Part shown: positions 24,565 through 31,600 of the stretch, piece after piece
Layout of the letters: every line of letters begins with the position of its first letter
Position numbering within the stretch: the first letter of the stretch is position 1
Source: an uncultured Prevotellaceae bacterium
Lineage (GTDB): Bacteria; Bacteroidota; Bacteroidia; Bacteroidales; Bacteroidaceae
Direction: 5' to 3'
Length of the DNA: 45,867 bases
Assembly (NCBI GenBank): GCA_900543815.1
Contig: UQST01000023.1
Coordinates: 1 to 45,867, forward strand
Position numbers and translations under genes: made by a program
The notes under the pieces: generated by a model
The model's input: the letters and a program-made list of their open reading frames with translations, nothing else
Databases searched by the model: none
What the model was told of the DNA's origin: nothing

Positions 24565-25908
24565 ATGAAAAGACTATTATCCCTCATACTGATATGTCTG
24601 CCCTGCCTGCTATGGGCACAGGGTACCATGCAACAGCTCCAGCACATGCACCAGGTGCAGAAAGGAGAAACATGGACTGCCATAGCCGCCAAGTACGGCA
24701 TAAGCGAGCTGGCCCTGAAGCAGGCCAACCCTGATGCGAAGGTCAAGAAAAAGAAGCCCAAGAAGGGAACACTGCTCACCATCCCCGATGCCTGCCCGCA
24801 GCCCGAACCCGTGAAGGAGACTGTGCCAGCCGTGCGCACCAGCATGAACAGCATCAGCATAGGCGTTCTGCTGCCTCTGGAGGAGAGCAGCGAGCGTGGT
24901 GCCAAGATGGTGGAGTTCTACCAGGGACTGCTGATGGCGGCCGACAGCGTGCGCCGAAGCGGAGTGGATATCACCATACACGCTCTGCACACAGGCTCTA
25001 CCAAGGTGAGCATGCAGCAGCTGCTCAACACGCACAAGCAGGAGCTGCAGCACGTGCACCTCATCTTCGGACCCGTAGATGGAGCACAGATAGAGCCACT
25101 CAACCAGTTCTGCATGCAAAACAACATACGTCTGGTGATGCCCTTTACCCACACGCAAGGGGAAACCAACCAGCCTCTGGCCTATACGGCAACGGCTCCC
25201 AGCAACGTGAGCGCCACGGATGCAGCCGCACTGGTGCTGAAGACGATGGAGAAGAAGGCCAACTACGTGATACTGAACACCAACGAGCCTGACACACGCG
25301 GAGCGCTTTTCACGGGCAAACTGAAGGAATGTCTGGCCGAAAAGAAGGTGGCAGCCAGGGTGCTGAACATCGATGGGGATGATTTCGCATTTGAGTCGGT
25401 TTTCAACCAGACGCAGGTGAACTGCATCGTACCCGACAATACGGGCATCAAGTCACTCAACATCCTCTGCACGAAGTTGCGGGACTTTGCTGCCGCACAC
25501 CCGCAATACCGACTCCGGCTGGTGGGCTACCCCGAATGGATGGCCTATACGGAGACGCTGCTGGGCAGCTTCTACCAGTTTGACACATACGCCTACTGCA
25601 CCTACTACAGCCACCCGCTGAGCCCGAGCACACAGTCTTTCGACAACGCCTTTGCCAGCAACTTCGGGCATCCGATGATGATGAGCTTCCCACGCTATGC
25701 CATGATGGGCTTCGACATGGGCTACTACTTCATGCACGGACTGGCCACTCTGGGCGACACCTTTGAGGCCAAGCAGGGCAAAATCAAGCAGCAGCCTGCA
25801 CAGCACAACTTCCTTTTCCGACAGGATGCAGAGGGAGGCGAACGCATGAACCACTTCGTGCAACTGGTGCACTATTCCACTGACCAGAAGATAACACTTG
25901 TGCAATGA
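24565..25908 (+). CDS. LysM + periplasmic-binding-protein-fold protein
   Basis: A 447-residue exported protein. The start at 24565 gives the signal peptide MKRLLSLILICLPCLLWAQG. A LysM domain follows at about 28–75 (HQVQKGETWTAIAAKYGISE…LKQANP…LLTIP), then a Lys-rich linker and, from about 97 to the end, a type-1 periplasmic-binding fold (ISIGVLLPLEESSERGAKMVEFYQ, LIFGPVDGAQIEPLNQFC). LysM binds peptidoglycan; the binding-protein part would bind a small ligand or a partner. This two-domain arrangement is widespread in Bacteroidetes and recalls cell-wall synthase regulators such as LpoA, but no role is proved. It overlaps the PorT gene by 4 bases, suggesting an envelope-assembly role. Confidence 0.85.
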   Translation: MKRLLSLILICLPCLLWAQGTMQQLQHMHQVQKGETWTAIAAKYGISELALKQANPDAKVKKKKPKKGTLLTIPDACPQPEPVKETVPAVRTSMNSISIGVLLPLEESSERGAKMVEFYQGLLMAADSVRRSGVDITIHALHTGSTKVSMQQLLNTHKQELQHVHLIFGPVDGAQIEPLNQFCMQNNIRLVMPFTHTQGETNQPLAYTATAPSNVSATDAAALVLKTMEKKANYVILNTNEPDTRGALFTGKLKECLAEKKVAARVLNIDGDDFAFESVFNQTQVNCIVPDNTGIKSLNILCTKLRDFAAAHPQYRLRLVGYPEWMAYTETLLGSFYQFDTYAYCTYYSHPLSPSTQSFDNAFASNFGHPMMMSFPRYAMMGFDMGYYFMHGLATLGDTFEAKQGKIKQQPAQHNFLFRQDAEGGERMNHFVQLVHYSTDQKITLVQ

Positions 25909-26609
25909 AGAGACTCATCATCACTCTGTCACTCCTGGCAGCATGGACAGCCAGCCAGGCACAAGTGGGCGAACCGCGTCAGGACCTGGCTGTGGGCGTG
26001 AGCGGAGGCTACGTGCTCAACAAGGTTTCCTTCAACCCCACCATCAAACAGGACTTTCACACGGGCACCACATTCGGCATCACACTACGCTACACCTGCG
26101 AGAAGTACTTCGCGGCTCTGTGTGCGGTGCAGGCCGAAGTGAACTATACCGGAATGGGATGGAAGGAGAAAATAGAAACGAGCAGCGATACCTATGAGCG
26201 CCGCATCAACTATATACAGGTGCCGCTGCTGGCCAACCTGGGATTCGGACGCGAGCGGGGCGGAGCGAAAGGTTTCCTGATACTGGGTCCGCAGATAGGT
26301 TTCGCACTCAACGAGAAGGAGAAGAAAGGCGGAGAATGGAGCGAGGAAACGCTGAAGAAGCGCCCCAACCAGGTGACGCAACAGTATGACTTGAAAGTAC
26401 AAAGGAAGTTTGAGTACGGACTGACCGGCGGTCTGGGACTGGACGTGAGCACGCGCAGCGGACACCACTTCCTGCTCGAAGGACGATACTACTACGCTCT
26501 GAGCGACATCTTCAAGAACTCCAAGAAGGATCCATTCGGCCGCAGCGCCAATGGTGCCATCATCGCCAAAGCCTCTTACCTCTTTGACGTAATCAAGACA
26601 AGGAAATAG
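25905..26609 (+). CDS. PorT-family outer-membrane beta-barrel protein
   Basis: A 234-residue protein with a signal peptide (MKRLIITLSLLAAWTASQA, then QVGEP). The mature part alternates Gly/aromatic strands of an eight-strand barrel of the PorT type (GVSGGYVLNKVSF, YIQVPLLANLGFG, GLTGGLGLDVS, FLLEGRYYYALSDIF) and has the expected final hydrophobic strand. PorT is needed for type IX secretion in Porphyromonas; several paralogues exist in Bacteroidales, so whether this is the true secretion factor is uncertain. It is co-transcribed with the LysM gene (ATGA overlap) and followed by a terminator. Confidence 0.85.
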   Translation: MKRLIITLSLLAAWTASQAQVGEPRQDLAVGVSGGYVLNKVSFNPTIKQDFHTGTTFGITLRYTCEKYFAALCAVQAEVNYTGMGWKEKIETSSDTYERRINYIQVPLLANLGFGRERGGAKGFLILGPQIGFALNEKEKKGGEWSEETLKKRPNQVTQQYDLKVQRKFEYGLTGGLGLDVSTRSGHHFLLEGRYYYALSDIFKNSKKDPFGRSANGAIIAKASYLFDVIKTRK

Positions 26610-26644
26610 CAGAACCAGAACTGCCTGCTATGCATCCATTTACA

Positions 26645-26680
26645 CAAGGGCGAACGATACCGTTTCGCCCTTTGTTCTTA
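26645..26680 (+). terminator. Terminator of the LysM–PorT operon
   Basis: AAGGGCGAA (26646–26654) and TTCGCCCTT (26664–26672) form a perfect 9-bp stem followed by TGTTCTT, 36 bases after the PorT stop codon. Confidence 0.75.
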
Positions 26681-26896
26681 TGGTGCCAATAGAACAACGC
26701 ACCTTTTCCTCACCTTTCATCTGCCTGCTTCACAGCTCCTCGCGTACCACCACCCCACCTTCCTTCGGCCAAAGAAAGCAGGCGGAAGAGTCTTAGAAGG
26801 ATGAGAAAGGAGATCAGCAACAAGGCTACCAAACTATTCGAACTGCACCCAAAAGGCTTCAGAAGAATAGTCCAGCGGAATCTGAAGAACAGCTCG

Positions 26897-27146
26897 CCAG
26901 CATTAGCATGAAAGAGGAAAGATGGTTGGACCGAATTTCGATGGCATTTGGACGAAAGAGGAGAGATGGTTGAGCCGAATATCGATGGTATTTGGACGAA
27001 AGCAGGAAGGTGGTTGAATCGAATTTCGATGGCATTCGTACGAAAGTGGAAAGGTGGTTGGACCGAACTTCGATGGCATTCGTACGAAAGAGGGAAGATA
27101 GTTGGACCGAACTCCATCGGTCTTTGGACCAAAGCGGAAATATGCC
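26897..27146. repeat. 44-bp tandem array (2 × 22 bp), about 5.5 units
   Basis: Four full units start at GATGGCATTTGGACGAAAG (26939), GATGGTATTTGGACG (26983), GATGGCATTCGTACG (27027) and GATGGCATTCGTACG (27071), each exactly 44 bp, with decayed units on both sides. Each unit splits into two 22-bp halves that share TTGGAC/TTGAGC followed by CGAA at the same offset. Convergent intergenic region between PorT and DUF4293. Confidence 0.85.
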
Positions 27147-27192
27147 AGAAAGACACTTCAGGAACACACTAACCCCAACTCCTTTCCCTATA

Positions 27193-27224
27193 TAATATAA
27201 TATGTACGCACGTACATTATATTA
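27193..27224. repeat. A+T-rich palindrome with ATGTACG core
   Basis: TAATATAATATGTACG (27193–27208) and CGTACATTATATTA (27211–27224) pair through a 7-bp perfect core and a 2-base bulge. No gene starts nearby. Confidence 0.7.
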
Positions 27225-27310
27225 AATGCATCATCCCAGCTCGCAGACTTCCCTGCGCGAGGCTGCTGAAGAGAAGAACGCGCGGGATTGGGTCATCACA
27301 ATAAAAGCAG

Positions 27311-27355
27311 AAAGCACACCCTCTGTCCCTCATCGGGGAAAAGAGAGTGTGCTTT
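27311..27355 (-). terminator. Terminator of the bamD–rpoZ–DUF4293 operon
   Basis: AAAGCACACCCTCT and AGAGAGTGTGCTTT pair with one mismatch over 14 bp. On the minus strand the stem is followed by a T-rich stretch (TTTCTGCTTTTA), 70 bases after the DUF4293 stop. Confidence 0.7.
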
Positions 27356-27424
27356 CGGTATATGGGCCAAACGGACTGGATGTCCTATTCCAACCTCATG
27401 GGAGAGGCAGAAGTGGATGGCTCG

Positions 27425-27883
27425 TTATCTCAGGCGGTCGAGTGACTTCAGCATCAGAATGTCCCTCATGATGCCGCGCATACCCAGGCAGATGAGCACG
27501 ATGGCTACTATGGGCAGGGCAGCAGGCCACTCGGGACTGAATGTCAACCCACTTTCATGGGTGCGCTTCCACGCCAGCGCTATATAGGCAATGTTCCAAC
27601 CTGCCAAAAGAACCAGATTGAAGATGCACAGGCGGAACTGGCGCACCAGATGTTTGAACTGGAAGATATCGAGCAGCAAGAGTGTTGCACTGATGAGCAG
27701 AATGACGAAGAGCGCCCATGGGTAGAACGAATGCTGCCCGTCGGGAAACGTAATCCAGAGGTTGTAGAGCCTGCCAGCCGCCCCTCCTTCAGCATCCACG
27801 AAGCGACCGATGTCCATGCTCATACACGACACGCATGCAGCTGCGGCCAGAAAGAGATATATGGTCTGAATTCTTTGTATCAT
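27425..27883 (-). CDS. DUF4293 membrane protein
   Basis: A 152-residue Bacteroidetes inner-membrane protein beginning MIQRIQTIYLFLAA, the hallmark of DUF4293. Four membrane helices are visible (about 6–22, 55–72, 84–103 and 122–139). Function unknown. In Bacteroidales it is commonly found directly after rpoZ, as here (47 bases), in the same transcript as bamD. Confidence 0.9.
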   Translation of the reverse strand: MIQRIQTIYLFLAAAACVSCMSMDIGRFVDAEGGAAGRLYNLWITFPDGQHSFYPWALFVILLISATLLLLDIFQFKHLVRQFRLCIFNLVLLAGWNIAYIALAWKRTHESGLTFSPEWPAALPIVAIVLICLGMRGIMRDILMLKSLDRLR

Positions 27884-27930
27884 CGTTACCAGTCAAATGC
27901 CTCCCCGGCAGGATGCCGGGTACAGGCAGA

Positions 27931-28266
27931 TTAGTACTCCAGAGAAGTCTCCTTGCTGGGGTTGCGATAGTAGATCTTACCCTCGATGAACTCCTCTGTG
28001 GCCATCAGAGTGGGCTTGGGCAGACGCTCGTAGAAACGGCTGATCTCAATCTGCTCGCGGTTTTCGAAAGTCTCGTCAAGAGTGTCGGTGGGGCTTGCAA
28101 ACTCCTGCAGCTTCTTGTTGAGCTCCGCTTTGATGTCGGCCGAAATCTGGTTGGCGCGCTTGCCTATAATGGCAACGCTCTCATAGATGTTCTCTGTGTC
28201 CTTGCACAAATCCATTACATCACGTGTCACCGTATTGGTGGGTGCGGTAGATTTCTTGTAATCCAT
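27931..28266 (-). CDS. rpoZ: RNA polymerase omega subunit
   Basis: A 111-residue protein with the Bacteroidetes omega sequence: MDYKKSTAPTNTVTRDVMDL at the start, then NIYESVAIIGKRANQIS, the conserved helical core that clamps the beta-prime C-terminus. It ends with the Bacteroidetes-specific extension (GKIYYRNPS). Second gene of the bamD operon, 36 bases after bamD. Confidence 0.92.
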   Translation of the reverse strand: MDYKKSTAPTNTVTRDVMDLCKDTENIYESVAIIGKRANQISADIKAELNKKLQEFASPTDTLDETFENREQIEISRFYERLPKPTLMATEEFIEGKIYYRNPSKETSLEY

Positions 28267-28302
28267 ATATATTATATAATGTATAAACTTCGTTTGTTAC
28301 TC

Positions 28303-29166
28303 TTATTCTTGGTCATCGGCAGGCTGCAGCTGGATGTTCTTCTTCTTCACTACGCCCTCGGCGTGAGCCAGCATGGAGTTGACCTCCTTGAGGTGCTTGC
28401 TCTCGGGATAGTCGTTGCGGAATGCGTAGCACTCATCCACGGCATCGCGGAAACGCTCGATACGCTTCTCCTCCACGCTCTTCATGGCCAGATGGTACTT
28501 GGCCCGCACTATCATCACAGAGAACTCCTCGCGCCTCTGAGCCGATGCATAGGGATAGTCCTTGAGGGCATTCTCGGCTGTCACCACGCAGGCTTCATAG
28601 TTGCTGCCTCCGTATGTCATGTTGCCCACATATCCTCCCAGGTCATAATAGAGCTTGGCAGCCAGGAACTCCTTCTCCACCAACTTGTCCTGCAGAGCGT
28701 AGATCATCTGTGTGGTCTGCTCGCGCAGAGAGGTCTGTGGATAGAAGTCGAGGAAGTTCTGAAACTCGGTGATACTCTCCATGGTGCTGCTCTGGTCCAG
28801 CCTTGGATCGGCAGTCATCTTGTAGAGCGCATAGCCGCATCCGTAGCGTGCTTGCTCCACATATTCGCCCTTGGGGTAGCTCTGATAGTACTTGCGGAAG
28901 AATGTGGAGGCCGACTCATAGTCCTTGTGTCGGAAACAGCTCTGCGCGAGCAGGAAAAGGCTCTCCTCTCCGTACTGCGTTCCTTTGAGTGGCGCAATCA
29001 GATCGCCCAGCAGCTGTGAGGCACGATTGTAGTTTCCCTCGGCAAAGTTTGCCTTTGCCACCTCGTACCGATAGTCATAGTCCAATGACTTCTGCACAGC
29101 ACTATACTCCCCACAACCTGTCAGCAGAGCCGCAGACAGCAGGGTGAACAGTATGTTTCTCTTCAT
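28303..29166 (-). CDS. bamD: Outer-membrane assembly lipoprotein BamD
   Basis: A 287-residue lipoprotein (start at MKRNILF, 29166; another ATG four codons upstream at 29178 is possible). The lipobox LLTGC puts the lipid on the Cys at about residue 18. TPR-like helices follow (YNRASQLLGDLIAPLKGTQYGEESLFLLAQSCF, DYESASTFFRKYYQSYPKG), as in BamD/YfiO, which supports BamA in inserting outer-membrane barrels. First gene of the bamD–rpoZ–DUF4293 operon conserved in the phylum; its -7 element lies 8 bases before the upper ATG and 20 before the chosen one. Confidence 0.92.
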   Translation of the reverse strand: MKRNILFTLLSAALLTGCGEYSAVQKSLDYDYRYEVAKANFAEGNYNRASQLLGDLIAPLKGTQYGEESLFLLAQSCFRHKDYESASTFFRKYYQSYPKGEYVEQARYGCGYALYKMTADPRLDQSSTMESITEFQNFLDFYPQTSLREQTTQMIYALQDKLVEKEFLAAKLYYDLGGYVGNMTYGGSNYEACVVTAENALKDYPYASAQRREEFSVMIVRAKYHLAMKSVEEKRIERFRDAVDECYAFRNDYPESKHLKEVNSMLAHAEGVVKKKNIQLQPADDQE

Positions 29167-29186
29167 ATTCCAGCGCATAGATGGTG

Positions 29187-29194
29187 CAAAGGTA
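29187..29194 (-). promoter_or_regulatory. -7 element of the bamD operon
   Basis: Minus strand TACCTTTG, full match to TAnnTTTG. The start site expected 5–8 bases on falls almost on the upper ATG, which favours the lower ATG at 29166 as the real start. Confidence 0.6.
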
Positions 29195-29319
29195 GCACTT
29201 TTTCTTGTAATACAGAACCACTTGCGCGCGAAAAGGCGGCCTCTTGCACTTTTTAACCTTTCTCATCAGACGAGCAAGGGCAGAAAAAGCCATCCTACTA
29301 CTTCATCCCATAAAAGACA

Positions 29320-29386
29320 TTGGGGGAAATGAGGAAGCGCGTTTGGAAAAACAAGGAAACGTTTTGGAAAGAAGGAAAGAGGCTGC
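29320..29386. repeat. Degenerate 21–23-bp array downstream of uvrB
   Basis: Three units each begin TTGG followed by purine-rich AAA-x-GAGGAA: TTGGGGGAAATGAGGAAGC (29320), TTGGAAAAACAAGGAAACG (29343) and TTGGAAAGAAGGAAAGAGG (29364). Spacing 23 and 21 bp. Non-coding, between uvrB and the bamD promoter. Confidence 0.5.
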
Positions 29387-29416
29387 AAGAGAGAAGGATA
29401 TTCCGTGCCAAACCAA

Positions 29417-31450
29417 TCAGGAAGAAGCCTTTTTCTCCTCAAGTTCAGCCTGCAGGCGCAGCATCTCGTCACGCAAGAGTGCAGCCTCCACAAAGTTGAG
29501 CTCCTTGGCTGCACGCTGCATCTTGGTGCGCAGCGACTCTATCTGCCGCTCCATCTGGTCGGGTGTGAGCAGCGACGGAGCCGGTTCGGCTGCCAGCACG
29601 GTGCTGGCTGGCTGCGGTTCCACATACGCCCTCTGCTCGCTGGCATCGCCTGCCAGAAGCAAATCGGTCATAGTCTGCGCCTTGTTGATTTGCTTCGGCA
29701 CGATATGATGAGCCTCGTTGTAGGCCAGTTGCACCTGGCGTCGGCGGTTGGTCTCCTCTATTGTCTGCGCCATACTGTCGGTGATGACATCGGCATACAT
29801 GATGGCCCGTCCGTTGAGGTTACGTGCTGCACGTCCCACAGTCTGCGTCAAGCTGCGGTGACTGCGCAGGAATCCTTCCTTGTCGGCATCGAGTATCGCC
29901 ACCAGACTCACCTCGGGCAGGTCCAGTCCCTCACGCAGGAGATTGACACCCACCAGCACGTTATAGGTGCCCGAGCGCAAGTCATTCATGATGCGCACAC
30001 GCTCCAGCGTATCCACATCGCTGTGTATGTAGGCGGTCTGTATGCCGTGCCGCTGCAGGTACTCAGTCAGTTCCTCTGCCATCCGCTTGGTGAGGGTAGT
30101 CACCAAGGTGCGCTCTCCGCGCTCAATGCGAACCTGTATCTCCTCCATCAGATCATCCACCTGGTTCTGGGTGGGACGAACCTCTATCACGGGGTCAGGC
30201 AGTCCCGTGGGCCTGATGAGCTGCTCCACCACAATGCCCTCGCTCTGTGCCAGTTCGTAGTCAGCAGGTGTGGCGCTCACATAGATGACCTGATGCGTCA
30301 TCTCCTGGAACTCCTCGAAGCGCAGCGGACGGTTGTCACGTGCGGCAGGCAGGCGGAAACCGTACTCCACCAGATTGTTCTTGCGTGCACGGTCACCGCC
30401 ATACATGGCACTTATCTGAGGCACAGACACATGGCTCTCATCTATCACCGTGAGGTAGTCATCGGGGAAGAAGTCGAGCAGACAGTATGGTCGGGTGCCC
30501 GGCTCACGCCCGTCGAAGTAGCGGCTATAGTTCTCGATGCCCGAGCAGTGGCCCAGTTCCCTTATCATCTCCATATCGTAGGTAACGCGCTCGTGCAGCC
30601 TCTTGGCCTCCAGCTCCTTGCCTTCCTGCTCGAAGAGAGCCACCTGCTGGGCCAGATCATCTTCGATGCGGCGGATGGCCTGCTCCTGTGCATCGTGGCT
30701 GGTCATGAAGAGGTTGGCGGGATACACCTTATAGTCCTCGAAGGCAGCCAGGCGATGCAGGCTCACCGCATCAAGTTCCTCCAGCGACTCTATCTCGTCG
30801 CCCCAGAAGGTGATGCGCAGCAGGCAGTCGGCATAAGCCAGCGCCACATCCACCGTATCGCCCTTGACCCTCACCTGTCCGCGTGCCAGACTCACATCGT
30901 TGCGCACATAGAGGCTGTCGGTCAGGCGGCGCAGCAACTGCTGGCGGTCCATCTGCTGTCCCACGTGCAGCTCTATCATGTTCTCATAGAAGGCGGCAGG
31001 GTTGCCCATTCCATAGATGCACGACACACTGCTCACCACCACCACATCCTTGCGGCCAGAGAGCAGCGCGCTGGTGGCAGAGAGCCGCAGCTTGTCTATC
31101 TCCTGGTTGATGGCCAGATCCTTCTCTATATAGGTGTCGGTGCTGGGGATATAGGCTTCGGGCTGATAGTAGTCGTAGTAGCTCACGTAGTACTCCACGG
31201 CGTTCTCGGGAAAGAACTGCTTCATCTCTCCATACAGCTGTGCAGCCAGGGTCTTGTTGTGGCTCAAGATGAGCGTGGGCTTGTTGACCTGCGCTATCAC
31301 ATTGGCCACCGTGAAGGTCTTGCCGCTTCCTGTCACTCCCAAAAGGGTCTGTGCGGGCACCCCCGACAGCACCCCTTGGGTGAGCTGGCGTATAGCTTCG
31401 GGCTGGTCACCCGTAGGCTGGTATTTGGATATGAGCTTGAAGTCTGCCAT
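29417..31450 (-). CDS. uvrB: UvrB, excinuclease ABC subunit B
   Basis: A 677-residue UvrB, the helicase-like damage-verification subunit that receives DNA from UvrA and recruits UvrC. The start at 31450 gives MADFKLISKYQPTGDQPEAI, the standard N-terminus. Motifs: Walker A GVTGSGKTFTVANV, the beta-hairpin region (YYVSYYDYYQPEAYIPS), DESH box (VIDESHVSVPQ), motif V/VI (LLREGLDLPEVSLV, QTVGRAARN) and the C-terminal UVR domain (QIESLRTKMQRAAKELNFVEA). Full length. The promoter is only 11 bases upstream. Confidence 0.97.
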   Translation of the reverse strand: MADFKLISKYQPTGDQPEAIRQLTQGVLSGVPAQTLLGVTGSGKTFTVANVIAQVNKPTLILSHNKTLAAQLYGEMKQFFPENAVEYYVSYYDYYQPEAYIPSTDTYIEKDLAINQEIDKLRLSATSALLSGRKDVVVVSSVSCIYGMGNPAAFYENMIELHVGQQMDRQQLLRRLTDSLYVRNDVSLARGQVRVKGDTVDVALAYADCLLRITFWGDEIESLEELDAVSLHRLAAFEDYKVYPANLFMTSHDAQEQAIRRIEDDLAQQVALFEQEGKELEAKRLHERVTYDMEMIRELGHCSGIENYSRYFDGREPGTRPYCLLDFFPDDYLTVIDESHVSVPQISAMYGGDRARKNNLVEYGFRLPAARDNRPLRFEEFQEMTHQVIYVSATPADYELAQSEGIVVEQLIRPTGLPDPVIEVRPTQNQVDDLMEEIQVRIERGERTLVTTLTKRMAEELTEYLQRHGIQTAYIHSDVDTLERVRIMNDLRSGTYNVLVGVNLLREGLDLPEVSLVAILDADKEGFLRSHRSLTQTVGRAARNLNGRAIMYADVITDSMAQTIEETNRRRQVQLAYNEAHHIVPKQINKAQTMTDLLLAGDASEQRAYVEPQPASTVLAAEPAPSLLTPDQMERQIESLRTKMQRAAKELNFVEAALLRDEMLRLQAELEEKKASS

Positions 31451-31461
31451 AGATAATGCTG

Positions 31462-31469
31462 CAAAATTA
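31462..31469 (-). promoter_or_regulatory. -7 element of uvrB
   Basis: Minus strand TAATTTTG preceded by CG and followed by CAGC, the same CGTAATTTTGCAGC word seen before the gene at 35603. It lies 11 bases from the start codon. Confidence 0.6.
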
Positions 31470-31512
31470 CGAACTTTCTGCCTTTTCACCCTCGGGAGTG
31501 CAAAATAAAACG

Positions 31513-31520
31513 TAATTTTG
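31513..31520 (+). promoter_or_regulatory. -7 element of the zincin gene
   Basis: TAATTTTG preceded by CG, divergent from the uvrB promoter 44 bases away. A small GTCCCG…CGGGAC stem directly overlaps the expected start of the transcript (31520–31536). Confidence 0.55.
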
Positions 31521-31600
31521 TCCCGTTCTACGGGACGGACAGCCGACCGACCCGCACGAGAGAGCATTCAACAAGCAACAAAACAATATACAAAACCCGC

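Larger units (their letters stand above)
26681..27424. other. Intergenic region, no gene
   Basis: No supported coding frame; occupied by the 44-bp array, an A+T-rich palindrome at 27193–27224 and the terminator of the DUF4293 operon. Frames that stay open through the array do so because 22-bp units lack in-phase stops, not because they code. Confidence 0.6.

Noticed and set aside
26939..27172. Small repeat-containing proteins across the 44-bp array
   Set aside because: 44 is not a multiple of three, so each unit shifts frame; no ribosome-binding site or start context; frames open by chance.
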